Notes: generated by a model from the sequence alone, not told the origin. A stretch of DNA of 64,000 nt from Candidatus Thiodiazotropha sp. (ex Myrtea sp. 'scaly one' KF741663) (GCA_025655555.1 JAHXIQ010000002.1:62001-126000), one strand, 5' to 3'; shown: positions 20,343 through 29,088, numbered from the stretch's first letter. Program-made: numbers and translations.

Positions 20343-22820
20343 ATGCTTATGAGTACAGACCCGCAGAGTGCATTTAAGTACGACTACCTAGGCTCAGACA
20401 CCAAGGCCATTCAGCGCTCTGTATCCAACCATCTGGTTTATACCATCGGTAAAGACCCCCTGACTGCCACAGAACACGACTGGATGATGGCCTTCAGCCA
20501 TGTGGTGAGGGATCGCCTGATCGAGCGCTGGATGGAGACCCAGCGCAGCTACTATAAACATGATGCCAAGCGGGTCTACTACCTGTCGATGGAATTCCTT
20601 ATCGGTCGTAGCCTGGTTAACAGTCTGCTCAACATGGATATCTACGACGCCTGCACCGAAGCACTGCACAAACTCGGTATCGAACTGGAACGGCTACGCA
20701 GTCTTGAACACGATGCCGCCTTGGGCAATGGCGGCCTCGGCAGACTCGCCGCCTGCTTTCTCGATTCCATGGCGACACTCAATATTCCCGGCTACGGTTA
20801 TGGCATTCGCTTCGAATACGGCATGTTCCGGCAGAAGATCGAAGATGGACAGCAGGTGGAGCTCCCTGAAAACTGGCTGGCCCACGGTAATCCCTGGGAG
20901 TTTCCCCGCCCGGAGGTCTCCTACCGTATTCGTTTTGGCGGCCGTGTCATGGAGTATCAGGACCAGACAGGACGCCGCCACTTCGACTGGATCGAGGGAG
21001 ATGTGGTCATGGCGCAGGCCTACGACACCCCCATTCCCGGCTTTCACAACGACACCGTCAACAACCTTCGGCTGTGGAGCGCAAAGGCCTACGAGGACTT
21101 CGACCTCAACTGCTTCAACCTGGGTGAATATACAGAGGCCGTGGTTGGCAAAACGCATTCAGAAAATATCTCCAAGGTGCTCTATCCCAACGACACCTCG
21201 ACCATGAACAAACTGTTGCGTCTGAAGCAGCAGTATTTCTTTGTCAGCGCTTCTCTGAAAGATATCCTGCGACGCTTTTTTATCGATCATGACGACTTGA
21301 GGGAGCTACCGGAAAAAGTTGCCATCCAGCTCAACGACACCCATCCGGCGATCGCCATCCCTGAACTGATGCGGCTGTTGATGGACAAGCACCACCTCGA
21401 GTGGCAACCCGCCTGGGATATCACCACCCGGGTCTTCTCCTACACTAACCACACCCTGTTGCCTGAGGCGCTTGAGACCTGGCCTGTCCATATTCTCGAA
21501 CAGCTGCTACCCCGTCATCTACAACTGATCTACGAAATCAATCGCCGCTTTTTGTTGATGCTGGGCCATCTAAACCCAGGAGACATGGATCTCTTACATC
21601 GCCTCTCGATCATTGATGATGGGGGAGAACGACGAATCCGCATGGCCCACCTGGCTATTGTCGGCAGTCATCGTGTGAACGGCGTCTCGGCACTACACAG
21701 CGAATTGCTGCGCAAATACACCTTCAAGGATTTCAACCGTTACTACCCGAACAAGATCGTGAACGTCACCAACGGCATTACACCACGCCGTTGGCTCTAT
21801 CTCTCGAACAAAGGACTCTCTAAGTTAATCTGCGACGCCATTGGATCAGACTGGATTAAAGACCTGGATCAACTCAAACAGCTGGAGCCGCTGGCAGACG
21901 ATGCGCTTTTCAGAGAACGCTTTGCTGCCATCAAACTGGCTAACAAAAAAAAGCTCGCCACACAGATAAACTACTACCTCAAGCGAGAGATCGACCCTCA
22001 TACTTTGTTCGATGTTCAGGTAAAACGCATCCATGAATACAAACGCCAATTGCTCAACCTGTTACGTACCATTGCGCTCTACAATCGTCTGACTGATACC
22101 GATGCAAAAAAATTCGTACCTCGCACAATCATCTTTGGTGGTAAAGCGGCACCGGGTTACGCACTCGCCAAACAAATCATTCGACTGATCAACGACGTGG
22201 CAGACGTTATCGATAACGACCCGGCGGTCAGCGACCGACTGAAAATCATCTTCATCCCTAATTACGATGTGACCACCGCTTCGGATATCATCCCAGCCGC
22301 TGAACTGTCGCAACAGATCTCGACTGCGGGTATGGAAGCGTCAGGCACTGGGAATATGAAACTGGCGCTGAACGGTGCGCTCACCATGGGGACTATGGAC
22401 GGTGCGAATGTGGAGATGCAGCAGCATATTGGTAGCGATAATATCTTTATCTTCGGACACACAACCAAAGACATCGAGAGACTCAACACCCAAGGCTACA
22501 ACCCTCGCAACCATTATGAGACAAACGCCTGTCTGCGACGGGTCATCGACATGATCGCCAACGGCTACTTCTCACCGGAGGAGCCGGATCGTTATCGCAC
22601 AATTACTGACAATCTGCTCAATGCCGATCACTTTAAAGTACTGGCCGATTTCCAATCCTATCTGGACATCAGCGACCAGGCGGATAAAGCATACCGGACA
22701 CCCGACGAATGGAACCGCATGGCCGTCCTCAACACAGCCCGTATGGGCTATTTTTCCAGTGATCGTACGATTCAGGAATATGCACAGAAGGTGTGGAACG
22801 TTGCACCGGTGCCGAGATGA
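20343..22820 (+). CDS. glgP: Glycogen/starch/alpha-glucan phosphorylase
   Basis: Releases glucose-1-phosphate from glycogen or maltodextrin using pyridoxal phosphate. The 825-residue protein is full length. LGNGGLGRLAACFLDSMATL marks the N-terminal domain and EASGTGNMKLALNGALTMGT the PLP-binding site, with the lysine in NMKLALNG. Other glycogen genes are not nearby, so it is a stand-alone locus. An alternative ATG lies two codons downstream. The stop codon is followed immediately by a long heptanucleotide repeat. Confidence 0.98.
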   Translation: MLMSTDPQSAFKYDYLGSDTKAIQRSVSNHLVYTIGKDPLTATEHDWMMAFSHVVRDRLIERWMETQRSYYKHDAKRVYYLSMEFLIGRSLVNSLLNMDIYDACTEALHKLGIELERLRSLEHDAALGNGGLGRLAACFLDSMATLNIPGYGYGIRFEYGMFRQKIEDGQQVELPENWLAHGNPWEFPRPEVSYRIRFGGRVMEYQDQTGRRHFDWIEGDVVMAQAYDTPIPGFHNDTVNNLRLWSAKAYEDFDLNCFNLGEYTEAVVGKTHSENISKVLYPNDTSTMNKLLRLKQQYFFVSASLKDILRRFFIDHDDLRELPEKVAIQLNDTHPAIAIPELMRLLMDKHHLEWQPAWDITTRVFSYTNHTLLPEALETWPVHILEQLLPRHLQLIYEINRRFLLMLGHLNPGDMDLLHRLSIIDDGGERRIRMAHLAIVGSHRVNGVSALHSELLRKYTFKDFNRYYPNKIVNVTNGITPRRWLYLSNKGLSKLICDAIGSDWIKDLDQLKQLEPLADDALFRERFAAIKLANKKKLATQINYYLKREIDPHTLFDVQVKRIHEYKRQLLNLLRTIALYNRLTDTDAKKFVPRTIIFGGKAAPGYALAKQIIRLINDVADVIDNDPAVSDRLKIIFIPNYDVTTASDIIPAAELSQQISTAGMEASGTGNMKLALNGALTMGTMDGANVEMQQHIGSDNIFIFGHTTKDIERLNTQGYNPRNHYETNACLRRVIDMIANGYFSPEEPDRYRTITDNLLNADHFKVLADFQSYLDISDQADKAYRTPDEWNRMAVLNTARMGYFSSDRTIQEYAQKVWNVAPVPR

Positions 22821-22826
22821 CTGAGG

Positions 22827-22920
22827 GAGTTTTGAGTTTTGAGTTTTGAGTTTTGAGTTTTGAGTTTTGAGTTTTGAGTTTTGAGTTTTGAGTTTTGAGT
22901 TTTGAGTTTTGAGTTTTGAG
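22827..22920. repeat. Heptanucleotide microsatellite (GAGTTTT)13
   Basis: Thirteen perfect copies of GAGTTTT plus GAG, 94 bp, starting six bases after the glgP stop codon. It is intergenic on both strands. Apparent open frames across it are a by-product of the repeat. A run this uniform suggests recent expansion by slippage. The following 140 bp to 23064 show no gene. Confidence 0.98.
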
Positions 22921-23066
22921 TAACTCAGTGTATTTCCTGCCGACTTAATCGCAAGTTCTTTCTTTCCAGCCATTTCCTGCTATACGGGAATTTTTTCTCT
23001 AGTTTAGAATTCGGCGTTTCTCACAAAAACTCTCAACATCCTCCGACAAGAACAAACATTGGATAA

Positions 23067-23090
23067 CAAAAAACCCGCACTAGGCGGGCT
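23067..23090 (-). terminator. Second copy of the tRNA-Gln terminator
   Basis: An identical copy of the hairpin at 23244-23267: CCCGC and GCGGG around ACTAG, with a T run on the minus strand. It lies behind the 19-nt tRNA remnant. Confidence 0.7.
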
Positions 23091-23137
23091 CGATGTTCTG
23101 TTGGCTGGGGATGGAGGATTATTCGGCCCTCCGGGCC

Positions 23138-23218
23138 TCACCCCTGCGGGGCCGGCATGTTGCCGTTCGCCGTCGCTACGCGCCGTCGTCGAACCTCGGT
23201 GGAGATTCTCACCTCCAT
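23138..23218 (-). CDS. Possible 26-residue Arg-rich peptide in the tRNA repeat spacer
   Basis: The spacer of the 177-bp repeat contains an ATG-to-TGA frame of 26 codons: MEVRISTEVRRRR followed by VATANGNMPAPQG. It has four consecutive arginines. E. coli tyrT repeats were reported to encode a small protamine-like peptide (Tpr), so the parallel is suggestive. The ribosome-binding site is poor (AAAGGG touches the ATG) and the message lies beyond a terminator, so expression is doubtful. It may instead be an RNA element without translation. Confidence 0.25.
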   Translation of the reverse strand: MEVRISTEVRRRRVATANGNMPAPQG

Positions 23219-23243
23219 CCCTTTGACTCCTTATCAAGCCCAA

Positions 23244-23267
23244 CAAAAAACCCGCACTAGGCGGGCT
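23244..23267 (-). terminator. Rho-independent terminator after tRNA-Gln
   Basis: The CCCGC/GCGGG stem with a five-base loop is followed on the minus strand by six T. It is 12 bp past the CCA end of the tRNA and would end the rplM-rpsI-tRNA transcript. Confidence 0.75.
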
Positions 23268-23278
23268 CGATGTTCTGT

Positions 23279-23352
23279 TGGCTGGGGATGGAGGATTCGA
23301 ACCTCCACATACGGAGTCAGAGTCCGCTGTCCTGCCGTTAGACGAATCCCCA
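23279..23352 (-). tRNA. tRNA-Gln (anticodon CTG)
   Basis: A complete cloverleaf on the minus strand. The acceptor TGGGGAT pairs with ATCCCCA, followed by discriminator G and an encoded CCA. The D-arm is GTCTAACGGCAGGAC. The anticodon loop CTCTGAC gives CTG, which reads CAG. The T-arm contains GGTTCGAATCC. The length is 74 nt with CCA. It begins 34 bp after the rpsI stop on the same strand and is probably co-transcribed with the ribosomal protein genes. Its last 19 nt recur in the downstream repeat. Confidence 0.95.
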
Positions 23353-23385
23353 GTTGCAGGCCTGGCGCAATGCGCCGGGTCAGTC

Positions 23386-23775
23386 TTAACGCTTGGAGAA
23401 CTGGGGACGCTTGCGGGCTTTGTGCAGGCCGACTTTCTTACGCTCGACGGCACGGGCGTCGCGAGTCAGATAGCCTGCCTTACGCAGGGTGCTATGCAGA
23501 CCATTGTCAAAAGCGTCCAGCGCACGAGCGATACCGTGACGAATGGCGCCTGCCTGTCCGGTTGTACCGCCACCGTTCACGGTCACCTTAACGTCGACCT
23601 TGTCACCCATTTCGGTGACATCCAGTGCCTGACGCACGACCATACGCGCAGTCTCGCGGCCGAAATATTCGTCCAGTGGCTTATTGTTCACCACGATGTT
23701 ACCGCTACCTGCTGTGAGGAAGACGCGCGCAGTTGAACTTTTGCGGCGACCGGTTGTGTTGTGCATATCTGCCAT
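23386..23775 (-). CDS. rpsI: 30S ribosomal protein S9
   Basis: A 129-residue small-subunit protein whose C-terminal tail reaches the decoding centre. The start [20 protein letters not shown], the centre [21 protein letters not shown], and the terminal basic tail [11 protein letters not shown] are intact. It is the second gene of the rplM-rpsI operon, 22 bp after rplM, and is followed by tRNA-Gln. Confidence 0.99.
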   Translation of the reverse strand: MADMHNTTGRRKSSTARVFLTAGSGNIVVNNKPLDEYFGRETARMVVRQALDVTEMGDKVDVKVTVNGGGTTGQAGAIRHGIARALDAFDNGLHSTLRKAGYLTRDARAVERKKVGLHKARKRPQFSKR

Positions 23776-23797
23776 GATCTTAACCTGGTTTGTTCTA

Positions 23798-24226
23798 TCA
23801 GATGTCCAGCGGCTCTGGCTGCTGAGCTTGATGGGTGTGTTCGTTACCGGCGAAGACGCGCAGTTTCTTAAACATGGCGCGTCCCAGCGAATTCTTCGGC
23901 ATCATCCCCTTGACTGCATGCTGGATTGCCCGTTCTGGCGCCTTCTGCAGCAGTTTACCTAAATTAATGGACTTCAGGTTACCGATGTAGCCAGTATGGT
24001 GATGGTACATCTTGTCTGCCAATTTATTACCCGTGACACGGATCTTTTCGGCATTCACAACAACGATGTAGTCCCCGGTATCCACATGGGGAGTGTATTC
24101 CGGCTTGTGCTTGCCGCGCAGGCGACGAGCGATTTCAGTGGACAGACGACCCAAGGTCTTATCTGTGGCGTCCACGAGGTACCAATTACGGCGTACCTCT
24201 GCCGGTTTTGCACTTACAGTAGTCAT
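23798..24226 (-). CDS. rplM: 50S ribosomal protein L13
   Basis: A 142-residue large-subunit protein. The segments [19 protein letters not shown] and [24 protein letters not shown] are typical. It leads the rplM-rpsI operon. Its 5' region contains a strong leftward terminator about 100 bp before the start codon, so either an independent small RNA or an attenuator precedes it. Confidence 0.99.
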   Translation of the reverse strand: MTTVSAKPAEVRRNWYLVDATDKTLGRLSTEIARRLRGKHKPEYTPHVDTGDYIVVVNAEKIRVTGNKLADKMYHHHTGYIGNLKSINLGKLLQKAPERAIQHAVKGMMPKNSLGRAMFKKLRVFAGNEHTHQAQQPEPLDI

Positions 24227-24322
24227 TTAATGCCGCTCCGATGGGGAACTGTCATGTCTCGAAAAAGACGGCGGATCTTACATGATCCTTAGTTTAGACA
24301 CAAGGCCCCATCAAATCGCAGA

Positions 24323-24354
24323 CAAAAAAAAGCGCAGCCGGGGGGGCCGCGCTT
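24323..24354 (-). terminator. Rho-independent terminator upstream of rplM
   Basis: Read leftward, AAGCGCGGCC, loop CCCCC, then GGCTGCGCTT gives a ten-pair stem with one G-U pair, followed by eight T. It ends whatever transcript starts near 24403. Confidence 0.88.
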
Positions 24355-24403
24355 AAGATAACCACCAAAGGAGGAATACTGTTACGATTAACGAATCAGT
24401 ATT
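24323..24403 (-). ncRNA. Candidate small RNA or terminated leader upstream of rplM
   Basis: An about 80-nt transcript is predicted on the minus strand. It has a first hairpin (AATACTG with CAGTATT), a single-stranded linker containing CCTCCTTTGG, which is complementary to Shine-Dalgarno sequences, and a strong terminator. It contains no open frame of note. It could be an independent trans-acting RNA or a transcription attenuator of rplM-rpsI. L13 autoregulates its own operon in E. coli, but through a leader I cannot match to this one. Confidence 0.5.
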
Positions 24404-24405
24404 TT

Positions 24406-24437
24406 TGTATACTCTAATATTCTGATGGTTTTGTCAA
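24406..24437 (-). promoter_or_regulatory. Candidate promoter of the rplM-upstream RNA
   Basis: On the minus strand TTGACA (24437-24432) is followed by TAGAGT at 15 bases or TATACA at 20 bases. The -35 is perfect, but neither spacing is ideal. It would start transcription near 24400, at the first hairpin. The remainder of the gap, 24438-24591, shows no gene. Confidence 0.4.
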
Positions 24438-24591
24438 CCCTACATCTGTCACTCAATCTGATATTATCCTCCTGCCTATAATCTGCTGCTGGTGGAAATA
24501 GAAATAATACAGGCGCTGAATCGTATCTTCGGCTCCCGTCAGACAGGCAGATCAAGATTAACCACCCAGATACTCAATAGTTGTTGTTCCG

Positions 24592-25560
24592 ATGTTACTA
24601 AACAGCCTTGCCATTCTTGTTGGACTCGCCGTGCTGGTCTGGGGTGCAGACCGATTTATCAGCGGTGCCGCCGCCCTGGCCAACAACCTGGGCGTCTCAC
24701 CCATGATGATCGGCCTGACAATCGTTGGCCTGGGCACATCCGCACCGGAGATCCTCGTCTCAAGCATTGCCTCCTACAACGGTAACCCAGGCCTGGCAAT
24801 CGGTAACGCGCTTGGCTCCAATATCGCCAATATCGGTTTGATTCTCGGTTTTACCGCGATGGTCACTCCCCTTTCAGTCCATTCCGGCGTATTAAAAAGA
24901 GAATATCCGTTGCTGTTGGCCATCACCCTCATCAGCCTGGCCCTGATGTGGGATGGGGTACTGGACCAACTCGATGGCGCGATTCTATTGTTACTGCTAG
25001 TCGGCATCCTCAGCTGGATGGTCCACTCGGCTAGAACCGCCCAGTCTGATCCCATCGCCGGTGAATTTGACGCAGAAATTCCCCATGACATCCCCACAGG
25101 CAAGGCAATCTTATGGTTGCTGCTGGGGCTGGTTGCACTGCTCGCCAGTTCACGCACATTGGTCTGGGGCGCCACGAACATAGCCACTGCCCTGGGTATC
25201 AGCGATGTTGTCATCGGCCTGACTATCGTGGCTATCGGTACCAGTCTGCCAGAACTGGCGGCCAGTATTGCGAGCGCAATGAAGGGAGAGCATGACATCG
25301 CCATCGGCAATGTCATCGGTTCGAATCTCTACAACTTATTAGCGGTATTGAGTCTTCCCGGTCTCATTGCACCTGGTCCGTTCTTACCCGAGGTACTTAC
25401 CCGGGACCAGCCCACCATGATTGCTTTGACTGTCGCACTTTTTCTAATGGGGTATGGTTTCGGTAGACAGGGTCGTATCAACCGATTCGAGGGACTGCTC
25501 CTGCTTTGTGCATTTATCGGCTACCAGTCTCTGTTATTCTTTTCCCTGGTTCGAACCTAA
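24592..25560 (+). CDS. yrbG: Calcium/sodium antiporter (YrbG family)
   Basis: A 322-residue inner-membrane cation exchanger with about ten helices. The two inverted alpha-repeats are GLGTSAPEILVSSIAS...AIGNALGSNIANI and AIGTSLPELAASIAS...AIGNVIGSNLYN, which hold the ion site. It opens the yrbG-kdsD-kdsC-lptC-lptA-lptB-rpoN cluster, the same order as in E. coli. The exported ion is by family inference only. Confidence 0.95.
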   Translation: MLLNSLAILVGLAVLVWGADRFISGAAALANNLGVSPMMIGLTIVGLGTSAPEILVSSIASYNGNPGLAIGNALGSNIANIGLILGFTAMVTPLSVHSGVLKREYPLLLAITLISLALMWDGVLDQLDGAILLLLLVGILSWMVHSARTAQSDPIAGEFDAEIPHDIPTGKAILWLLLGLVALLASSRTLVWGATNIATALGISDVVIGLTIVAIGTSLPELAASIASAMKGEHDIAIGNVIGSNLYNLLAVLSLPGLIAPGPFLPEVLTRDQPTMIALTVALFLMGYGFGRQGRINRFEGLLLLCAFIGYQSLLFFSLVRT

Positions 25561-25599
25561 GATAATTACCTTCTTCAAGAAAAACATGGCATCGGCATC

Positions 25600-26598
25600 A
25601 TGACACACAAAGCAGAAGTCAACGCGCTGGAAATCTCGCAGATGACCGATCTGGGGCGGGCAGTTATTGAAACAGAGGCCACCGCCATCTCGGCGCTACT
25701 CGATCGCCTGGATGAGCGTTTTGCCCAGGCATGCCGTTATCTATTGGATTGCCAGGGCAGAATTGTCGTGATCGGTATGGGTAAATCAGGCCATATCGGG
25801 AATAAGATTGCAGCCACCCTGGCGAGCACCGGCAGTCCCGCATTCTTTGTACATCCGGGAGAAGCCAGCCACGGAGACCTGGGTATGATAACTGCGCAGG
25901 ATGCAGTGCTGGCCCTCTCCAACTCCGGGGAGACCAACGAACTGCTGACTATTCTGCCGCTACTCAAGCGTTTAGGTGCGCCACTCATCGCCATGACTGG
26001 CAAGCCTCAGTCAACTTTAGCCAGAGAGTCAGAAGTCCACATTGATGTCAGTGTCGAAAAAGAGGCCTGTCCACTGGGTCTGGCACCGACCAGTAGCACC
26101 ACTGCTGCTCTGGTGATGGGAGATGCACTCGCAGTGGCCTTATTGCAGGCCCGTGGTTTTACCGCCAAGGACTTCGCCCTCTCCCACCCGGGCGGCAGCC
26201 TGGGCAGGCGTCTGTTACTGCATGTCAGCGACATCATGCATACCGGGGATGCTCTGCCTGTGGTCGATACCAATGCCACATTACATGACGCTCTGGAAAT
26301 GATGTCTGCAAAAGGACTCGGCATGACTGCTGTCGTTGACGCTGAAGGGCGTGTGGCCGGCCTCTATACCGATGGCGACCTTCGGCGTACGCTTAATAAT
26401 CCCGTTGACATTCATACCCTCGGGGTATGCGAGGTAATGACAAAGAACTGCAAGACCGCGCCACCCAACATGCTCGCCGCGGAAGCCTTGCAGATGATGG
26501 ATAAAAAAAAGATAAACGGCCTGCTGGTGGTAGATGAGGAGCAGCAACTGGTCGGCGCATTCAACATGCATGACCTGTTGAGAGCCGGCGTGATGTAG
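25600..26598 (+). CDS. kdsD: D-arabinose 5-phosphate isomerase
   Basis: Converts ribulose-5-phosphate to arabinose-5-phosphate, the first step to Kdo of LPS. It has an N-terminal SIS sugar-isomerase domain (VIGMGKSGHIGNKIAATLAS; SNSGETNEL) and a C-terminal pair of CBS domains (from about residue 210). The 332-residue length is normal. kdsC follows nine bases later, so Kdo precursor enzymes are made together. Confidence 0.97.
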   Translation: MTHKAEVNALEISQMTDLGRAVIETEATAISALLDRLDERFAQACRYLLDCQGRIVVIGMGKSGHIGNKIAATLASTGSPAFFVHPGEASHGDLGMITAQDAVLALSNSGETNELLTILPLLKRLGAPLIAMTGKPQSTLARESEVHIDVSVEKEACPLGLAPTSSTTAALVMGDALAVALLQARGFTAKDFALSHPGGSLGRRLLLHVSDIMHTGDALPVVDTNATLHDALEMMSAKGLGMTAVVDAEGRVAGLYTDGDLRRTLNNPVDIHTLGVCEVMTKNCKTAPPNMLAAEALQMMDKKKINGLLVVDEEQQLVGAFNMHDLLRAGVM

Positions 26599-26607
26599 GA
26601 GGTTCAA

Positions 26608-27129
26608 GTGCAAGATATTCAAGACAAGGCGCAAGAGATCAAGCTGGTGGTGTTCGATGTGGATGGTGTACTGACAGACGGCAGTCTCTATCTCGGAGAT
26701 GATGGCCAGGAGTACAAGGCCTTTAACTCCCGCGACGGACACGGTATGAAAATGCTGCAGCACAGTGGCGTCATCATCGGCATCATCACGGGCCGTACAT
26801 CTGAGGTAGTGCGTATTCGTATGGAGAGCCTGGGTGTAGAACATGTCTACCAGGGCAAACTGGAGAAACTACCCGCTTTTAAAGCGTTATGTAACAAGCT
26901 TGACTTACAGGCTTCACAAGTCGCCTATGTGGGAGACGACGTTGTCGATCTGCCGATTATGCGCCGTGTCGGCCTGGCGATAGCAGTCAACGATGCGCAC
27001 CCACTGGTGAAACAACATGCTCATTGGCTGACACCCAATGCCGGCGGACGAGGTGCTGGACGGGATGTCTGTGAAATGATCATGGAGGCCCAGGGCAACC
27101 TCAAGTCTGCCCTGGAACACTATCTTTGA
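26608..27129 (+). CDS. kdsC: 3-deoxy-D-manno-octulosonate 8-phosphate phosphatase
   Basis: A HAD-superfamily phosphatase releasing Kdo from Kdo-8-phosphate. The nucleophile motif is VFDVDGVLTDG and the acidic metal motif is YVGDDVVDLPIM. It lacks a cap domain and at 173 residues is the expected tetramer-forming type. The start is GTG with AGGAGGTT upstream. Its end overlaps lptC by four bases. Confidence 0.97.
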   Translation: MQDIQDKAQEIKLVVFDVDGVLTDGSLYLGDDGQEYKAFNSRDGHGMKMLQHSGVIIGIITGRTSEVVRIRMESLGVEHVYQGKLEKLPAFKALCNKLDLQASQVAYVGDDVVDLPIMRRVGLAIAVNDAHPLVKQHAHWLTPNAGGRGAGRDVCEMIMEAQGNLKSALEHYL

Positions 27130-27689
27130 AGCGGCAACTGCTCGGCATCAGTCTGACACTGGCCGCTCTGCTGAGTCTTTTCTGGTGGATGCAGAAACTG
27201 CTTGCACCGCCAGAGGAAACCCGTGTAGCCGGCGTCGAAACGCCAGACTACTATGCTGAGCAGCTGAAGGTACATACTTTCGGCCCCGGTGGGCGTCTTC
27301 AGCAGACCCTGGAAACCCCGCATATGGAACACTTCGAGTCTACCGCTACCGCAGAGCTCAACAGCCCCGTCCTCTGGCGTTACGATGCCGAAACACCTCC
27401 CTGGCGGATACAGGCCGAAAAAGCGCTGGCCAACAGCGATAAAGACATTATCTTTATGCCAGGTGAAGTCATCATCGACCGGGAAGGCGGGGGGAAGCAC
27501 GCGCCCTATCATATAGTGACACGGGATCTGACAGTCGCGACCAGAGATGCTCATACCACCACCGATGCCCCGATACGCATCGAGAGTGGCCAACAATGGA
27601 TCACGGGTGTTGGCATGGAGGGCTGGCTGAAGGCGCCGATGCGTCTCAATCTCCTCAGTCAGGTAAGAGGTCGTTATGAATTTAAATAA
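27126..27689 (+). CDS. lptC: LPS export system protein LptC
   Basis: The bitopic inner-membrane part of the Lpt bridge that passes LPS from LptBFG to LptA. It has one N-terminal helix (LLGISLTLAALLSLFWWMQ) and a periplasmic beta-jellyroll, seen in TPDYYAEQLKVHTFGPGGRL and [14 protein letters not shown]. The start is TTG at 27126, overlapping the kdsC stop. Its end overlaps lptA by 14 bp. Confidence 0.94.
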   Translation: MKRQLLGISLTLAALLSLFWWMQKLLAPPEETRVAGVETPDYYAEQLKVHTFGPGGRLQQTLETPHMEHFESTATAELNSPVLWRYDAETPPWRIQAEKALANSDKDIIFMPGEVIIDREGGGKHAPYHIVTRDLTVATRDAHTTTDAPIRIESGQQWITGVGMEGWLKAPMRLNLLSQVRGRYEFK

Positions 27690-28185
27690 ATCGCTACTGT
27701 ATCCGATACTTCTGATCGGGTTACTGTTTCCTCTGACACTACAGGCGCTCAGCGGAGACAGGGATCAGCCTATGCATTTGGAGGCTGATAGCGTCTCCAT
27801 CGACGAGGGCACTGGTATCAGCCTCTATCAGGGCAATGTTGTGATCACCCAGGGCAGCCTAAAGCTGTGGGCGGATCGACTCTGGATCCACCGGCGCGAC
27901 GGTAAAACCGACAAGCTGATCAGCGAGGGACAACCGACCCGGTTCCAACAAACAACAGATGAACAGGAGGAGGTTCGCGGGCGCGCCCTGCGGGCCGAAT
28001 TCTATGTCGATAGGGACGAGCTGCTGCTGTTCGATGACGCCCTCCTCGAGCAGGGTCCTGATCAATTCCGCAGCGACCGTATTATCTACAACCGCACCTC
28101 ATCACAAGTCAAAGCCGGTACCAGTGCGGATGGAAAACAGCGAGTGCAGGTCATCATAGAACCACGGAAGAAAACGGCCCCATGA
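27676..28185 (+). CDS. lptA: LPS transport periplasmic protein LptA
   Basis: A periplasmic OstA-type protein forming the LPS bridge between inner and outer membranes. A signal peptide covers residues 1-24 (ending LTLQALS). The jellyroll shows [20 protein letters not shown] and [17 protein letters not shown]. Overlap with lptC upstream and a four-base overlap with lptB downstream make a tightly coupled operon. Confidence 0.96.
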   Translation: MNLNKSLLYPILLIGLLFPLTLQALSGDRDQPMHLEADSVSIDEGTGISLYQGNVVITQGSLKLWADRLWIHRRDGKTDKLISEGQPTRFQQTTDEQEEVRGRALRAEFYVDRDELLLFDDALLEQGPDQFRSDRIIYNRTSSQVKAGTSADGKQRVQVIIEPRKKTAP

Positions 28186-28907
28186 GCCTGCTACAAGCCG
28201 AAGGACTCAAAAAACAGTATCACAAGCGCAGCGTGGTCGATGGTGTTTCGCTATCGGTCAGTAGCGGTGAAGTGGTCGGCCTGCTGGGACCCAACGGCGC
28301 AGGAAAAACCACCAGCTTTTACATGATCGTTGGCCTGATCCGGGCAGACCAGGGGCAAGTCTTGCTCGATGGCCAAGACCTGACCGATCTACCCATGCAC
28401 CAGCGGGCACGACTCGGTATCGGCTACCTGGCCCAGGAAGCCTCGGTATTTCGTCGACTCAGTGTAGAAAACAACATCCTCGCCATACTGGAAACCCGCC
28501 GGGAACTGGATAAAGCGACAAGACAGGAACGCTGTGATCGGCTGTTGGAAGAATTTGGTATTGCGCATCTGCGGGAGAGCCAGGCCATGAGCCTATCCGG
28601 TGGTGAGCGACGCCGTCTGGAGATTGCCCGCGCCCTCTCCATTCAACCACGATTTGTTCTACTGGACGAACCCTTCGCCGGCGTCGATCCCATTGCGGTT
28701 ATCGACATCAAAAAAATCATCCAGCACCTGAAGTCGCTGGAGATAGGCGTCCTGATTACCGACCACAATGTCCGGGAAACCCTGGATATCTGTGATCGCG
28801 CCTACATCATCAGTACTGGATCAGTACTTGCTGAAGGGCCAACAGCGGACATCCTTGCCGATCCACAGGTTCGCTCTGTCTACCTGGGAGAAAATTTTAC
28901 CATGTAA
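28182..28907 (+). CDS. lptB: LPS export ATP-binding protein LptB
   Basis: The ABC ATPase that powers LPS extraction from the inner membrane together with LptF and LptG, which are not in this window. Walker A is GPNGAGKTT, the signature is [12 protein letters not shown], and Walker B is [13 protein letters not shown]. The 241-residue length is normal. It is the last gene of the lptCAB run; rpoN follows after about 180 bp in which I see no clear promoter. Confidence 0.98.
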   Translation: MSLLQAEGLKKQYHKRSVVDGVSLSVSSGEVVGLLGPNGAGKTTSFYMIVGLIRADQGQVLLDGQDLTDLPMHQRARLGIGYLAQEASVFRRLSVENNILAILETRRELDKATRQERCDRLLEEFGIAHLRESQAMSLSGGERRRLEIARALSIQPRFVLLDEPFAGVDPIAVIDIKKIIQHLKSLEIGVLITDHNVRETLDICDRAYIISTGSVLAEGPTADILADPQVRSVYLGENFTM

Positions 28908-29088
28908 ATTAGCAGGATAGTCCTAACTGCCGACATTTGAGCCACTTATTTAGAGGGATTAATGGTCGGCAAACCCAATCAGGAAATGTATTTGGCGAAA
29001 AAGAATCTATTACCCCACCGTGTTTTTTTAGCTAGAATGAGATTAAAGACATACAAATAACATACCAGGTTTAATAGACACATCTGCA

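Larger units (their letters stand above)
23065..23297 (-). repeat. 177-bp tRNA-Gln/terminator repeat (1.3 units)
   Basis: A perfect 56-bp direct repeat occupies 23065-23120 and 23242-23297, a period of 177 bp. Each copy contains a terminator and the last 19 nucleotides, including CCA, of tRNA-Gln. Reading leftward: intact tRNA, terminator, about 120-bp spacer, 19-nt tRNA remnant (23102-23120), second terminator. The layout recalls the rtT repeats (about 178 bp, each with the tRNA 3' end) behind E. coli tyrT. Confidence 0.9.

Noticed and set aside
22827-22920. CRISPR-like tandem array
   Set aside because: Seven-base units without spacers and no cas genes; a simple microsatellite.
22572-22973. 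Open frame with repeated KLKTQNS heptapeptides
   Set aside because: It is generated by the GAGTTTT microsatellite read in reverse and runs antisense into glgP; no start signal or domain.
23065-23352. Possible attL/attR of an integrative element at tRNA-Gln
   Set aside because: The two tRNA 3' copies are only 177 bp apart with no integrase or cargo between them; a tRNA-tail repeat fits better.
23004-23453. 149-residue open frame across the tRNA region
   Set aside because: It spans the tRNA-Gln, both terminators and the duplicated repeat in antisense and is explained by them.
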